NCBI GenBank assembly: GCA_022450045.1 | Contig: JAKURD010000005.1 | Span: 1 to 64,000, forward strand | Length of the DNA: 64,000 bases | From: Gracilimonas sp. | GTDB lineage: Bacteria > Bacteroidota > Rhodothermia > Balneolales > Balneolaceae | Direction: 5' to 3' | Part shown: positions 44,663 through 51,898 of the stretch, one piece after another | Numbering within the stretch: the first letter of the stretch is position 1 | Layout of the letters: each line of letters opens with the position of its first letter | Translations under genes and position numbers: made by a program | Notes under the pieces: model-generated | Seen by the model: the letters and a program-made list of their open reading frames with translations, nothing else | The model's database searches: none | Told to the model about the DNA's origin: nothing

Positions 44663-45751
44663 TCACATTCTATAAGCCACTGCATTGATATTCATTCCTG
44701 CACCAACGGATGCGAACACCAGTATATCACCTTTGTCTTTATGTATCTCGTAACCCTCAAGTTTATCTTTCCACATAAGGTCCAACAGGGTAGGAATAGT
44801 TGCTACAGATGAATTGCCCAGCCATGAGATGGTCATGGGCATCACATCTTTTGGGACTTTCTCTTTGTCATAAAGTTTGTATAGACGTTTTATAATTGCA
44901 TCATCCATCTTTCCGTTTGCCTGATGAATGAGTATGTGATCAACGTCCTCAATGGAAAGCCCGCTTTTATCTAAACAGCCCTTTATAGCCATTGGTACGT
45001 TGGTTAGAGCGTACTGATATAGCTTACGTCCGTGCATTTTCAGAAAGATATCACCACTTTCTTTGAGGGCGGGATTGTAGGATTTATCCATAAAGAGCAT
45101 TTTGGCGTAAATTTTAGTATCGGATCGGGTATTATGTGAGATGATACCGGTTGGGGTTTCAGTTTCCAGGGCTTCTAAAATAGTTGCAGCTGCCCCGTCG
45201 GCATATATCATACTGTCCCTGTCGTGTGGATCTGAAACACGCGATAAGGTTTCTGCCCCGATCACCATTACTTTTTTGGCATCACCGGATCTGATGTAAT
45301 AGTCAGCCTGAATTATGCCTTGCAGCCAACCCGGGCATCCGAAAGGAATATCATAGGCTATGGTAGCGGGGTTTTCAATTTCAAGTTTATGTTTAACTCG
45401 CGCAGCCAGGCTGGGAACGATATCAGTACGATTGCTGCCATATTTTACGTCACCGAAATTATGGGCAACGATAATATGATCCAGTTCTTCCTTATCAATA
45501 CCTGCCGATGTGATTGCTTCCTCGGCAGCAAGGTGGGCTATATCTGAAGTCACCAGATCGTTGGTCACATATCGGCGTTCTTTAATTTCAGTGATCTCAT
45601 AAAACTTTTGAATGACCTCTTCATTTGCCTTATCAAGTGGTTTACCGGTTTCATCAAAAAACTCATTTTCCAGGAAAGCTTCGTTTTTAATACGTCTGGT
45701 GGGGATATAACTGCCGGTGCCTTTGATTATACTTCTGATTGAACGTTTCAT
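44663..45751 (-). CDS. 3-oxoacyl-ACP synthase III family protein (FabH-like)
   Basis: A 362-residue thiolase-fold condensing enzyme with the Cys-His-Asn triad: Cys139 (PFGCPGW), His276 (LIHQANG) and Asn313 (WLGNSSVA). FabH starts fatty acid synthesis from acetyl-CoA, but it is longer than FabH (about 320) with an N-terminal insertion (NEAFLENEFFDETGKPL), as in FabH-like enzymes of fatty acid, aryl polyene or secondary pathways. No acyl carrier protein or other fatty acid gene is adjacent, so the substrate is open. Confidence 0.88.
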   Translation of the reverse strand: MKRSIRSIIKGTGSYIPTRRIKNEAFLENEFFDETGKPLDKANEEVIQKFYEITEIKERRYVTNDLVTSDIAHLAAEEAITSAGIDKEELDHIIVAHNFGDVKYGSNRTDIVPSLAARVKHKLEIENPATIAYDIPFGCPGWLQGIIQADYYIRSGDAKKVMVIGAETLSRVSDPHDRDSMIYADGAAATILEALETETPTGIISHNTRSDTKIYAKMLFMDKSYNPALKESGDIFLKMHGRKLYQYALTNVPMAIKGCLDKSGLSIEDVDHILIHQANGKMDDAIIKRLYKLYDKEKVPKDVMPMTISWLGNSSVATIPTLLDLMWKDKLEGYEIHKDKGDILVFASVGAGMNINAVAYRM

Positions 45752-46054
45752 GACGGTTCTCTAATTTCCTTTGCCTGCTTTTAAAATAGCTTCAATGCCC
45801 TTTTTTACTTTATTTAACGTAATAATTAGGAAGGTAAATTAAAATGATTTTTATCGTTATTCTACTAACATGTTGCGAAATGTGCGTATAATCGAAACTC
45901 TGCTTTGTTAGTGTGAAGCAAACCCTCCTGGAACTCAAAATCCTTGGAGGGGTTTTTTTCCTGCTAAATTAATGCGTCCAATCACAAATTATGAGTTTTC
46001 ACACAGGCTGGGAGCTTTGGAACGAGAAGCAAACGGAGTTAATGGATACCGAAT
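45752..46054. other. Gene-free region with an orphan plus-strand terminator
   Basis: About 300 bp between the start of the ketoacyl synthase gene and the end of the pentapeptide gene, without a credible ORF. It holds TATAAT at 45887-45892 on the plus strand and a terminator-like hairpin at 45921-45959, which serves no annotated upstream plus-strand gene. A short RNA of about 60 nt is possible but weakly supported. Confidence 0.4.
45921..45959 (+). terminator. Orphan rho-independent terminator
   Basis: CCCTCC (45923-45928) pairs with GGAGGG (45946-45951), extended by AA/TT, and is followed by seven T. Its orientation is plus, yet the genes on both sides are on the minus strand, so it would end a transcript beginning within 45752-45920. 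Confidence 0.65.
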
Positions 46055-46627
46055 TCACTCAACAACAATTCCATACTTACCCAGTAATCCAGGTAATCCT
46101 TGCAGGGAAAACTTGGCTCCTTTCAGTTGGTTCAGTTCAGGGTCGATAGAGAAGTTATAGGAGGTAGAGAGATCTGCTTTTTGGAGGGTGGCGGCGGAGA
46201 AGGTGGCTTTGGCAAGATCGCAGTTTTCAAAGAGCGTTTCTTTTAGTTCCGACTGAGTAAAATCCACTTCCTGCAGGCTGCAATCTTTGAATAGCGCATT
46301 ATTTAATTTCACCCCAAAAAAGGAAGAGAGATTCAGGTTGCAGGATTCGAATTCGGCTGAGAATGAGAAATCGTTACAGCTATCAAATTGAAGTCCGATG
46401 AGCTTGCATTCCACAAATCGGCAATTCCGAATGCCGGTTCCATAAAGTTTGGCCATCGACAGATCACATCCTTCAAACTCGCATTCAATAAAGGCACTCT
46501 CCGAGAGGTTCACTTTTGGAAATTGACAATGGATGAATTGGCAGAGTTCGTAATCTCCGATTTCAAATTTTTCTTTGGTAAAGTCAATTCCGGTATAGAT
46601 TTCTTCGAAAAAATAGGCTTTGCTCAT
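46055..46627 (-). CDS. Pentapeptide-repeat protein, Qnr-like
   Basis: A 190-residue protein made almost wholly of A(D/N)LXX-type pentapeptides (CQFIHCQFPKVNLSESAF, CEFEGCDLSMAKL, CSLQEVDFTQSEL, CDLAKATF), which fold as a right-handed quadrilateral helix. Length and the C-terminal SIDPELNQLKGAKFSLQGL and PGLLGKYGIVV block match the Qnr-like chromosomal family. Such proteins can mimic DNA and protect gyrase, and some Qnr members reduce quinolone susceptibility; for this one neither is shown. Confidence 0.9.
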   Translation of the reverse strand: MSKAYFFEEIYTGIDFTKEKFEIGDYELCQFIHCQFPKVNLSESAFIECEFEGCDLSMAKLYGTGIRNCRFVECKLIGLQFDSCNDFSFSAEFESCNLNLSSFFGVKLNNALFKDCSLQEVDFTQSELKETLFENCDLAKATFSAATLQKADLSTSYNFSIDPELNQLKGAKFSLQGLPGLLGKYGIVVE

Positions 46628-46684
46628 GCTGTAAAGTGGTTAAAATGGGTAGGAATATAAGCATGTTATTTAGATAAAAAGAAA

Positions 46685-46734
46685 ATCCCGGTCATCAGGA
46701 AAATCCAACAAATCAGGGTTCAATAATTGGAAGC
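46685..46734 (+). repeat. Direct repeat unit, copy 1
   Basis: Begins ATCCCGG and ends GGTTCAATAA. It aligns with 47028-47068: shared ATCCCGG, ATCA, AAAATCC, AAATCA and GGTTCAA in the same order and spacing. The block looks like a dispersed intergenic repeat common in this type of genome. Confidence 0.6.
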
Positions 46735-46737
46735 CGG

Positions 46738-46790
46738 AGCTTTCGAGACTGCGTTCCCAAGCCCGAGCTTGTGAACGAGCATTAACTGAA
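46738..46790 (+). repeat. REP-like palindromic unit
   Basis: Inverted repeat GTTCCCAAGC (46763-46772)/GCTTGTGAAC (46777-46786) with one mismatch and a CCGA loop. Layout and flanks resemble the units at 42594-42644 and 44533-44583 (GGA, CCGG, GCGTTCCCAA, GAACGAG). Confidence 0.6.
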
Positions 46791-46806
46791 ATGAATTAAG
46801 CTGAAG

Positions 46807-46975
46807 CTAGTGTTGAGTCATGTATGAAATGCCGGCAAGGGGTTGCAACCCCTTGCCGTTTACACCTTGACCTCAACAGCCTACTCACAATATGTATCTA
46901 TTCTCTATTCGGATTGGTAACAGGCAACTACCAACTGCTATTCTATCAGGCAACTGAACATGGACTTGACACCAG
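46807..46975. repeat. Dispersed palindromic element, copy B
   Basis: About 169 bp matching 5852-6018. It contains a perfect 26-bp palindrome (46833-46858) centred on AAGGGGTTGCAACCCCTT, so its stem is longer than in copy A. The left boundary CTAGTGT is kept and the right boundary is degraded to ACACCAG. Confidence 0.85.
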
Positions 46976-47027
46976 GTACGAGTTCAAATAGCCCACGGAT
47001 GAATCCCTGGACAATAGGGAAGATAGA

Positions 47028-47068
47028 ATCCCGGATATCAATAAAATCCTATAAATCATGGTTCAAAA
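47028..47068 (+). repeat. Direct repeat unit, copy 2
   Basis: Second copy of the unit at 46685-46734, roughly 340 bp downstream in the same orientation, on the other side of the palindromic element. Confidence 0.6.
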
Positions 47069-47171
47069 AGAGAAACCGGAGATTGAGAACGAGTGTAAAC
47101 CTTCTCTTGTCCCCATCATCCGCGTTCCATTCCATTGGAACATTTAAGCCTACATTTCATGTTACACCCAC

Positions 47172-48674
47172 ATGAAAATTAATCAAGAGTATGACGCAAT
47201 TATTGTTGGCTCCGGAATGGGCGGAATGAGTGCAGCAGCCATGCTTGCCAAGGATGGTTATAAAGTACTCATCCTCGAAAAAGCCCATGCTCCAGGGGGA
47301 TGTTCTTCGTCCTATTTCAGGAAGGGATACGTGTTTGAATCGGGGGCGACTACGCTCATTGGATTTGATGAAAACCAGCCTCTATGGAAACTGGAGAGGG
47401 AAACCGGGATACAGATCCCAAGGGAAGAAATCACCCCAAGCATGTCGGTTTGGATAGATGGCGAACAGATCACCCGCTACAAAGATCGCGGGCAATGGAT
47501 ACAGGAATGTGCGCGGGTCTTTGGCGATGAAAATGCACAATGTGCTTTTTGGGAGGAGGCGTTTAAAGTATCAGACCTGGTTTGGAAAGTGTCGTTGAAG
47601 AATCCGCACTTTCCGCCGCAAAAAATCTCCGAATGGGGAGAACTGATTACGAACAATAATCCGCTGGATGTGTGGGTGCTGAAATATGCCTTTCAGTCGG
47701 TGGCTGATGTGATGAAAAAATTTAGCGTTGATACTCCCAAATTCCGGCGCTTTGTGGATGAGCAGCTGATGATCACCGCCCAAGCCAGATCCGATGAAAC
47801 GCCTTTTCTGTTTGGGGGAGCCGGACTCACTTACACTAATTATTCTAATTTTTACGTGCCGGGCGGACTCATTAAGATGATCAAAACCATCCAGGTTTTC
47901 ATTCAGGACAGAGGCGGAGCACTTCACAATAAAGAAGGAGTGGAGATGATAGCCCAAAAAGGAGACCAGTTCACGGTTCACACCCAAACAACAAGGGAGG
48001 AAAAATTCGCTTACCAAGCCCCGATCGTGATCTCCAATGTACCCTTATGGAATATGAAGGATATTACGGCAGGGGAAATAAGGCATTATTTCCAAGAAGA
48101 AGCCAAGGATTTTGATGAGGCGTGGGGAGCTATCACGCTCGGAATTGCTACCGATGATACCTATCCAGAAGAACTTCCGCTCCATAATCAGATCCATCTT
48201 GAAGAAGGAGAAACAATCCCATTTACGGACTCGGATTCGATTTTTATCTCGATGTCAAAACCGGGAGATTCATCGCGGGCAAAAGAAGGGATGCGCACAC
48301 TCAATATTTCAACGCATGCCTCTCCGGAACGTTGGTATTCGATGAATGGAACTTACGATATAGCCAAGCAACAGGCGGAGGATTTCATCGTTAAGGTGCT
48401 TCGGGATAAACTGCCCGGATTTGCAGACGCTCAGATCAAGGTTCTTCACACGGCAACGCCGGTCACATGGGAAAACTGGGTGTACCGCAAAAAAGGCAGG
48501 GTAGGAGGAATACCCCAAAGTATGGCACGAAGCTTGCTCAAGTGGACTCCTCACGAAACTCCGTTCAAAGGTTTGTATCTTTGTGGAGATACGACCTATC
48601 CCGGACAAGGAATTCCAGGCGTAACTTTGAGCGGAATCAACGTATATTCCCGTATCAAAAAGAATCATAAATAG
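47172..48674 (+). CDS. Phytoene desaturase / carotenoid isomerase-like FAD oxidoreductase
   Basis: A 500-residue flavoprotein of the CrtI/CrtISO superfamily. The N-terminal FAD motif is AIIVGSGMGGMSAAAML, with EKAHAPGGCSSSYFRKGYVFESGATTLIG. The C-terminal flavin motif is GLYLCGDTTYPGQGIPGVTLSG. Such enzymes desaturate or isomerise polyenes; carotenoid work fits an aerobic marine bacterium, but related retinol saturases or other polyene enzymes look alike. No phytoene synthase or cyclase gene is adjacent, so the substrate is open. The two rhomboid genes follow in the same direction. Confidence 0.85.
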   Translation: MKINQEYDAIIVGSGMGGMSAAAMLAKDGYKVLILEKAHAPGGCSSSYFRKGYVFESGATTLIGFDENQPLWKLERETGIQIPREEITPSMSVWIDGEQITRYKDRGQWIQECARVFGDENAQCAFWEEAFKVSDLVWKVSLKNPHFPPQKISEWGELITNNNPLDVWVLKYAFQSVADVMKKFSVDTPKFRRFVDEQLMITAQARSDETPFLFGGAGLTYTNYSNFYVPGGLIKMIKTIQVFIQDRGGALHNKEGVEMIAQKGDQFTVHTQTTREEKFAYQAPIVISNVPLWNMKDITAGEIRHYFQEEAKDFDEAWGAITLGIATDDTYPEELPLHNQIHLEEGETIPFTDSDSIFISMSKPGDSSRAKEGMRTLNISTHASPERWYSMNGTYDIAKQQAEDFIVKVLRDKLPGFADAQIKVLHTATPVTWENWVYRKKGRVGGIPQSMARSLLKWTPHETPFKGLYLCGDTTYPGQGIPGVTLSGINVYSRIKKNHK

Positions 48675-48681
48675 TGGAAAC

Positions 48682-48707
48682 CTTTCAGCGCCTGCAAGTC
48701 CTGAAAG
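48682..48707. repeat. Short palindromic repeat after the desaturase gene
   Basis: CTTTCAG (48682-48688) and CTGAAAG (48701-48707) with a 12-nt spacer GCGCCTGCAAGT-like core, 8 nt past the desaturase stop. It resembles another class of REP-like palindrome and could also act as a weak 3' hairpin. A related AACCCTTGAAAGG follows at 48736-48748. Confidence 0.5.
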
Positions 48708-48791
48708 CGTTTATGAAAAGAGTGGAACCCTTGAAAGGCTATAAAGCTCTTAGGTTCTCGAATTAAATAATCATCAATAAAGCAGAAATTT

Positions 48792-49424
48792 TTGAATAAT
48801 TTTTCACCTAATACCCAATTTACTTTATTCCCGCCGGTCATAAAAAACCTCCTTATCACAATAAGCCTGGCATTTTTAGCGACCGTCAGTTTATTCGGAT
48901 CATCCTTGACACCTATTGGGGAATTTGCCTTTCGATACCTGGCGTTGTACCCCATTGGCAGCGGTAATTTTTATCCGTGGCAGCTGGTTACCTATATATT
49001 TTTACACGGTGGACTCGGTCACATCTTCTTCAATCTTTTTGCACTCTGGATTTTTGGACAGTCTATCGAAAAACTTTGGGGCTCTAAACGATTTTTAATC
49101 TATTTTTTTGTGACAGGAATTGGAGCTGGACTTTTTCAATTGTGGTTAGCTGGAGGAGGTAATGCTCCAACCATAGGGGCATCCGGGGCGGTATTTGGAA
49201 TTTTACTGGCGTTCGGGATGATGTATCCCGATCGGTACATTGTGCTTCTTATTCCTCCGATTCCGATCAAAGCTAAGTATTTTGTAGCTATTTACGGAGC
49301 TTTTGAGCTTTTTGCAGGGATATCAAACCCATATGGAGGCATAGCACGCTTTGCTCACGTTGGAGGTCTGGTGGTTGGGTTTATTCTCATTAAATTCTGG
49401 AAACTTAAAAAACCACAAGACTAA
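48792..49424 (+). CDS. Rhomboid-family intramembrane serine protease
   Basis: A 210-residue protein with six likely transmembrane helices and the catalytic dyad Ser131 (TIGASGAVFG) and His189 (FAHVGGLVVG). The HGGLGHIFFNLFALW loop (conserved HxxxxHxxxN-like segment) and WGSKRF (WR-like loop) are in place. The start is taken as TTG at 48792, because no ATG occurs until well within the membrane domain. Rhomboids cleave transmembrane helices of substrate proteins. The second copy follows 5 nt later. Confidence 0.92.
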   Translation: MNNFSPNTQFTLFPPVIKNLLITISLAFLATVSLFGSSLTPIGEFAFRYLALYPIGSGNFYPWQLVTYIFLHGGLGHIFFNLFALWIFGQSIEKLWGSKRFLIYFFVTGIGAGLFQLWLAGGGNAPTIGASGAVFGILLAFGMMYPDRYIVLLIPPIPIKAKYFVAIYGAFELFAGISNPYGGIARFAHVGGLVVGFILIKFWKLKKPQD

Positions 49425-49429
49425 ATCTG

Positions 49430-50332
49430 ATGAATAATTCGTTTTTTCAAGGAGGTGGAAATATGAGAGGCAATATGCCATTCGATTCATTTGGAGGAGC
49501 CATTAAATATGGCTTTATAAGAATGCCCATAGCCATCCGAACCATCATTCTTGCAACCAGTTTAGTATTTGTGATTCAAGTGTTTGGTGGACAAGCCCTG
49601 AATAACTGGATGGTGTCCAATCTTGGATTTGATCCCTCTTTTCCTACATTTATTACTCAGCCCTGGCGCTTGATCACTTACATGTTTTTGCATGGTGGTT
49701 TTTTGCATATCCTGTTCAATATGCTCTGGCTTTGGTGGATGGGACGAGCAGTGGAAGAAACCGTAGGCCCGCGTACCTTTACCGTTATTTATTTTGGTGC
49801 AGGAATTTTAGGTGCGTTACTGGATGCGGGACTGGCGTTAGTATTCAGTGATGCGTTGGTCATCGGTGCATCAGGAGCAGTCACGGGAATGCTGGTGGCT
49901 TTCGCTATGCTTTATCCCCGTGCGCCCATTATGCTGTTTCTTTTTCCGCCCATTGAAGCGCGGTATTTTGTAGCAGGCTGGATCGCTATTGATATTTTAT
50001 TTGTGGGAGCCGGAGACGGCGTAGCCCGATTGGTTCACCTTGGTGGAGCATTAGGGGGCTATTTGATGATCAAAGCCTATAAAAACGGAAAAGACTTAAG
50101 TTTGGTTATCCGCTACGTAGAGTATCTGTTTGGAAGGGTGAAACCAAAAACCGGCAGTAAAACCAAGAAGTCAAGAAACAAAAACATGCATATTGTTCAG
50201 GATGCTGAGATCGTAGAAGAAGTTGACCAAACAGAATTAGATGCAATTTTAGAAAAGATTTCAAAAAGCGGATATGATTCCCTTTCCAAAGAAGAAAAAA
50301 GAAAATTATTTGAACTGAGTAAGAAGAACTGA
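49430..50332 (+). CDS. Rhomboid-family intramembrane serine protease with C-terminal tail
   Basis: A 300-residue rhomboid related to the preceding gene. Dyad: Ser148 (VIGASGAVTG) and His203 (RLVHLGGALGG). HGGFLHILFNMLWLWWMG and EETVGPRTF are the other conserved loops. After the six helices there is a basic linker (KPKTGSKTKKSRNKN) and an acidic/helical C-terminal tail (ELDAILEKISKSGYDSLSKEEKRKLFELSKK), which occurs in many Bacteroidota rhomboids. It may be cytoplasmic. Likely a co-transcribed duplicate. Confidence 0.93.
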   Translation: MNNSFFQGGGNMRGNMPFDSFGGAIKYGFIRMPIAIRTIILATSLVFVIQVFGGQALNNWMVSNLGFDPSFPTFITQPWRLITYMFLHGGFLHILFNMLWLWWMGRAVEETVGPRTFTVIYFGAGILGALLDAGLALVFSDALVIGASGAVTGMLVAFAMLYPRAPIMLFLFPPIEARYFVAGWIAIDILFVGAGDGVARLVHLGGALGGYLMIKAYKNGKDLSLVIRYVEYLFGRVKPKTGSKTKKSRNKNMHIVQDAEIVEEVDQTELDAILEKISKSGYDSLSKEEKRKLFELSKKN

Positions 50333-50365
50333 TCTTCTGGAATTTCAACGATAGTTTAAAATACC

Positions 50366-51601
50366 ATGGCAAAAATAGAACGAAGAAAATCAATTCAGGT
50401 AATGGTAGGAGATGTCCCGGTTGGCGGCGGGGCCCCTATCGTAGTTCAATCCATGACAAATACCGATACTGCCGATATTGATGAGACAGCCGATCAGATC
50501 GAACACTTGCACCGGGCCGGTTCGGAGTTGGTCCGTATCACCGTAAATAATGATGCGGCGGCTAAAGCGGTACCTTATATTAAAGAGAAATTGATGAAGC
50601 ATGGAGTTACCGTTCCTATTATCGGTGATTTCCACTACAACGGACATAAGTTGCTAACGCAGTATCCGGATATGGCAAAGTCGCTGGCCAAATTCAGGAT
50701 CAATCCGGGTAACACCGGGACCAAAACCCGGGATGAGAATTTTACTACCATTGTAGAACAAGCCATTACATACGATAAGCCCGTTCGCATTGGTGTGAAC
50801 TGGGGATCTTTGGATCAGCAGCTGCTTGCAGATAAAATGGATGCAAACAACGAACTTCCAAAACCAAAATCTGCGAAAGAAGTCATGCTGGCTACGATGG
50901 TTGAAAGCGCTAAACGTTCTTCAAAGTTAGCTGAAGATGTTGGACTGGCTTCAGATAAGATCATCATTAGCTGCAAAATGTCGGGCGTACAGGATGTAGT
51001 TACCGTTTATGAACGAATTGCCGAGGCTGTAGATTATCCGCTGCATGTCGGCCTGACTGAAGCCGGCATGGGAATGAAAGGGATGGTTGCCAGCGCATCC
51101 GCTCTTTCCGTTATTTTACAGCAAGGAATAGGAGATACCATCCGGGTTTCCCTGACACCACAGCCCGGGGCCGACCGCGCCCTTGAGGTACAAGTTGCAC
51201 AACAGATTCTTCAATCATTAAAGATCAGAAGTTTTATTCCGCAGGTCACTTCCTGTCCCGGTTGCGGAAGAACCAAGAGTACCTACTTCCAGGAGCTGGC
51301 TGAAGAGATACAGGATTATATTGTCGAATCCATGCCGGTATGGAGAAAAGCATATCCCGGAGTGGAGGAAATGGATGTGGCGGTTATGGGCTGTGTGGTA
51401 AACGGCCCCGGCGAATCAAGAGCAGCCAATATTGGTATTTCATTACCCGGAACCTTCGAAGAACCCAAAGCCCCTGTTTACATAGATGGTGAACACTCAA
51501 CCACTCTCAGGGGAGACCATATCGGCGAAGAATTCCGTGCCATCCTTGATAACTACATCAAAGAAAACTACGGCAGAAACGGGAAGTCTGAGAATAGATA
51601 A
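50366..51601 (+). CDS. ispG: 4-hydroxy-3-methylbut-2-enyl diphosphate synthase
   Basis: Penultimate enzyme of the non-mevalonate (MEP) isoprenoid route, turning MEcPP into HMBPP with a [4Fe-4S] cluster. The 411 residues start with [25 protein letters not shown], a typical TIM barrel. The C-terminal part has the cluster ligands in SCPGCGRT and [10 protein letters not shown]. Its presence shows the organism uses the MEP pathway, the source of carotenoid precursors relevant to the desaturase upstream. Confidence 0.97.
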   Translation: MAKIERRKSIQVMVGDVPVGGGAPIVVQSMTNTDTADIDETADQIEHLHRAGSELVRITVNNDAAAKAVPYIKEKLMKHGVTVPIIGDFHYNGHKLLTQYPDMAKSLAKFRINPGNTGTKTRDENFTTIVEQAITYDKPVRIGVNWGSLDQQLLADKMDANNELPKPKSAKEVMLATMVESAKRSSKLAEDVGLASDKIIISCKMSGVQDVVTVYERIAEAVDYPLHVGLTEAGMGMKGMVASASALSVILQQGIGDTIRVSLTPQPGADRALEVQVAQQILQSLKIRSFIPQVTSCPGCGRTKSTYFQELAEEIQDYIVESMPVWRKAYPGVEEMDVAVMGCVVNGPGESRAANIGISLPGTFEEPKAPVYIDGEHSTTLRGDHIGEEFRAILDNYIKENYGRNGKSENR

Positions 51602-51617
51602 ATGTAAGCCCTTACAT
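51602..51617. promoter_or_regulatory. LacI-type operator, distal site
   Basis: ATGTAAGCCCTTACAT, a 16-bp palindrome apart from the two central bases, immediately after the ispG stop codon. It matches the proximal site at 51817 in 15 of 16 positions. LacI-family proteins bind such TGTAAGCGCTTACA-like palindromes. A LacI regulator gene lies 6.3 kb downstream at 58144. Confidence 0.8.
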
Positions 51618-51816
51618 TATCAGTTGAATCAATTAGTTAGCTTTAGTTATGGCATGCTTATTTGGGTAATCTTATATACCGTTGCACTATGTGAAACTAT
51701 GAAATTGGAGCATTTTACTTTCCTATAAACAGTTACTTATCCCAAAATAGCTTCATTATCTTTAAGTAACGAATGCAGATCCGTTGGTAAGCTTGGGTTA
51801 AAACTCACTTGATAAA

Positions 51817-51832
51817 ATGTAAGCGCTTACAT
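51817..51832. promoter_or_regulatory. LacI-type operator, proximal site
   Basis: ATGTAAGCGCTTACAT, a perfect 16-bp palindrome with the central CG step typical of LacI-family operators, 67 bp before the susC start. Its centre is 215 bp from that of the distal site (about 20 helical turns), so one tetramer or two dimers could loop the DNA. The position near the start fits repression of the sus-like operon, or CcpA/CytR-like activation. Confidence 0.9.
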
Positions 51833-51898
51833 ACCTTAGTAGAAGATTAGAACTTAACTTCAAATTTCAGCCAATAAAACCAACATTGGAGTACTAAT

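Larger units (their letters stand above)
46628..47171. other. Repeat nest between the pentapeptide and desaturase genes
   Basis: The 544-bp gap has no gene. It is packed with repeats: direct units at 46685-46734 and 47028-47068, a palindromic unit at 46738-46790 and copy B of the dispersed element at 46807-46975. The desaturase promoter should lie in the last 100 bp but was not identified. Confidence 0.7.

Noticed and set aside
44484..44666. 60-codon minus-strand ORF upstream of the IS256 transposase
   Set aside because: Composed of the IS terminal repeat and the inverted REP-like unit; no coding evidence.
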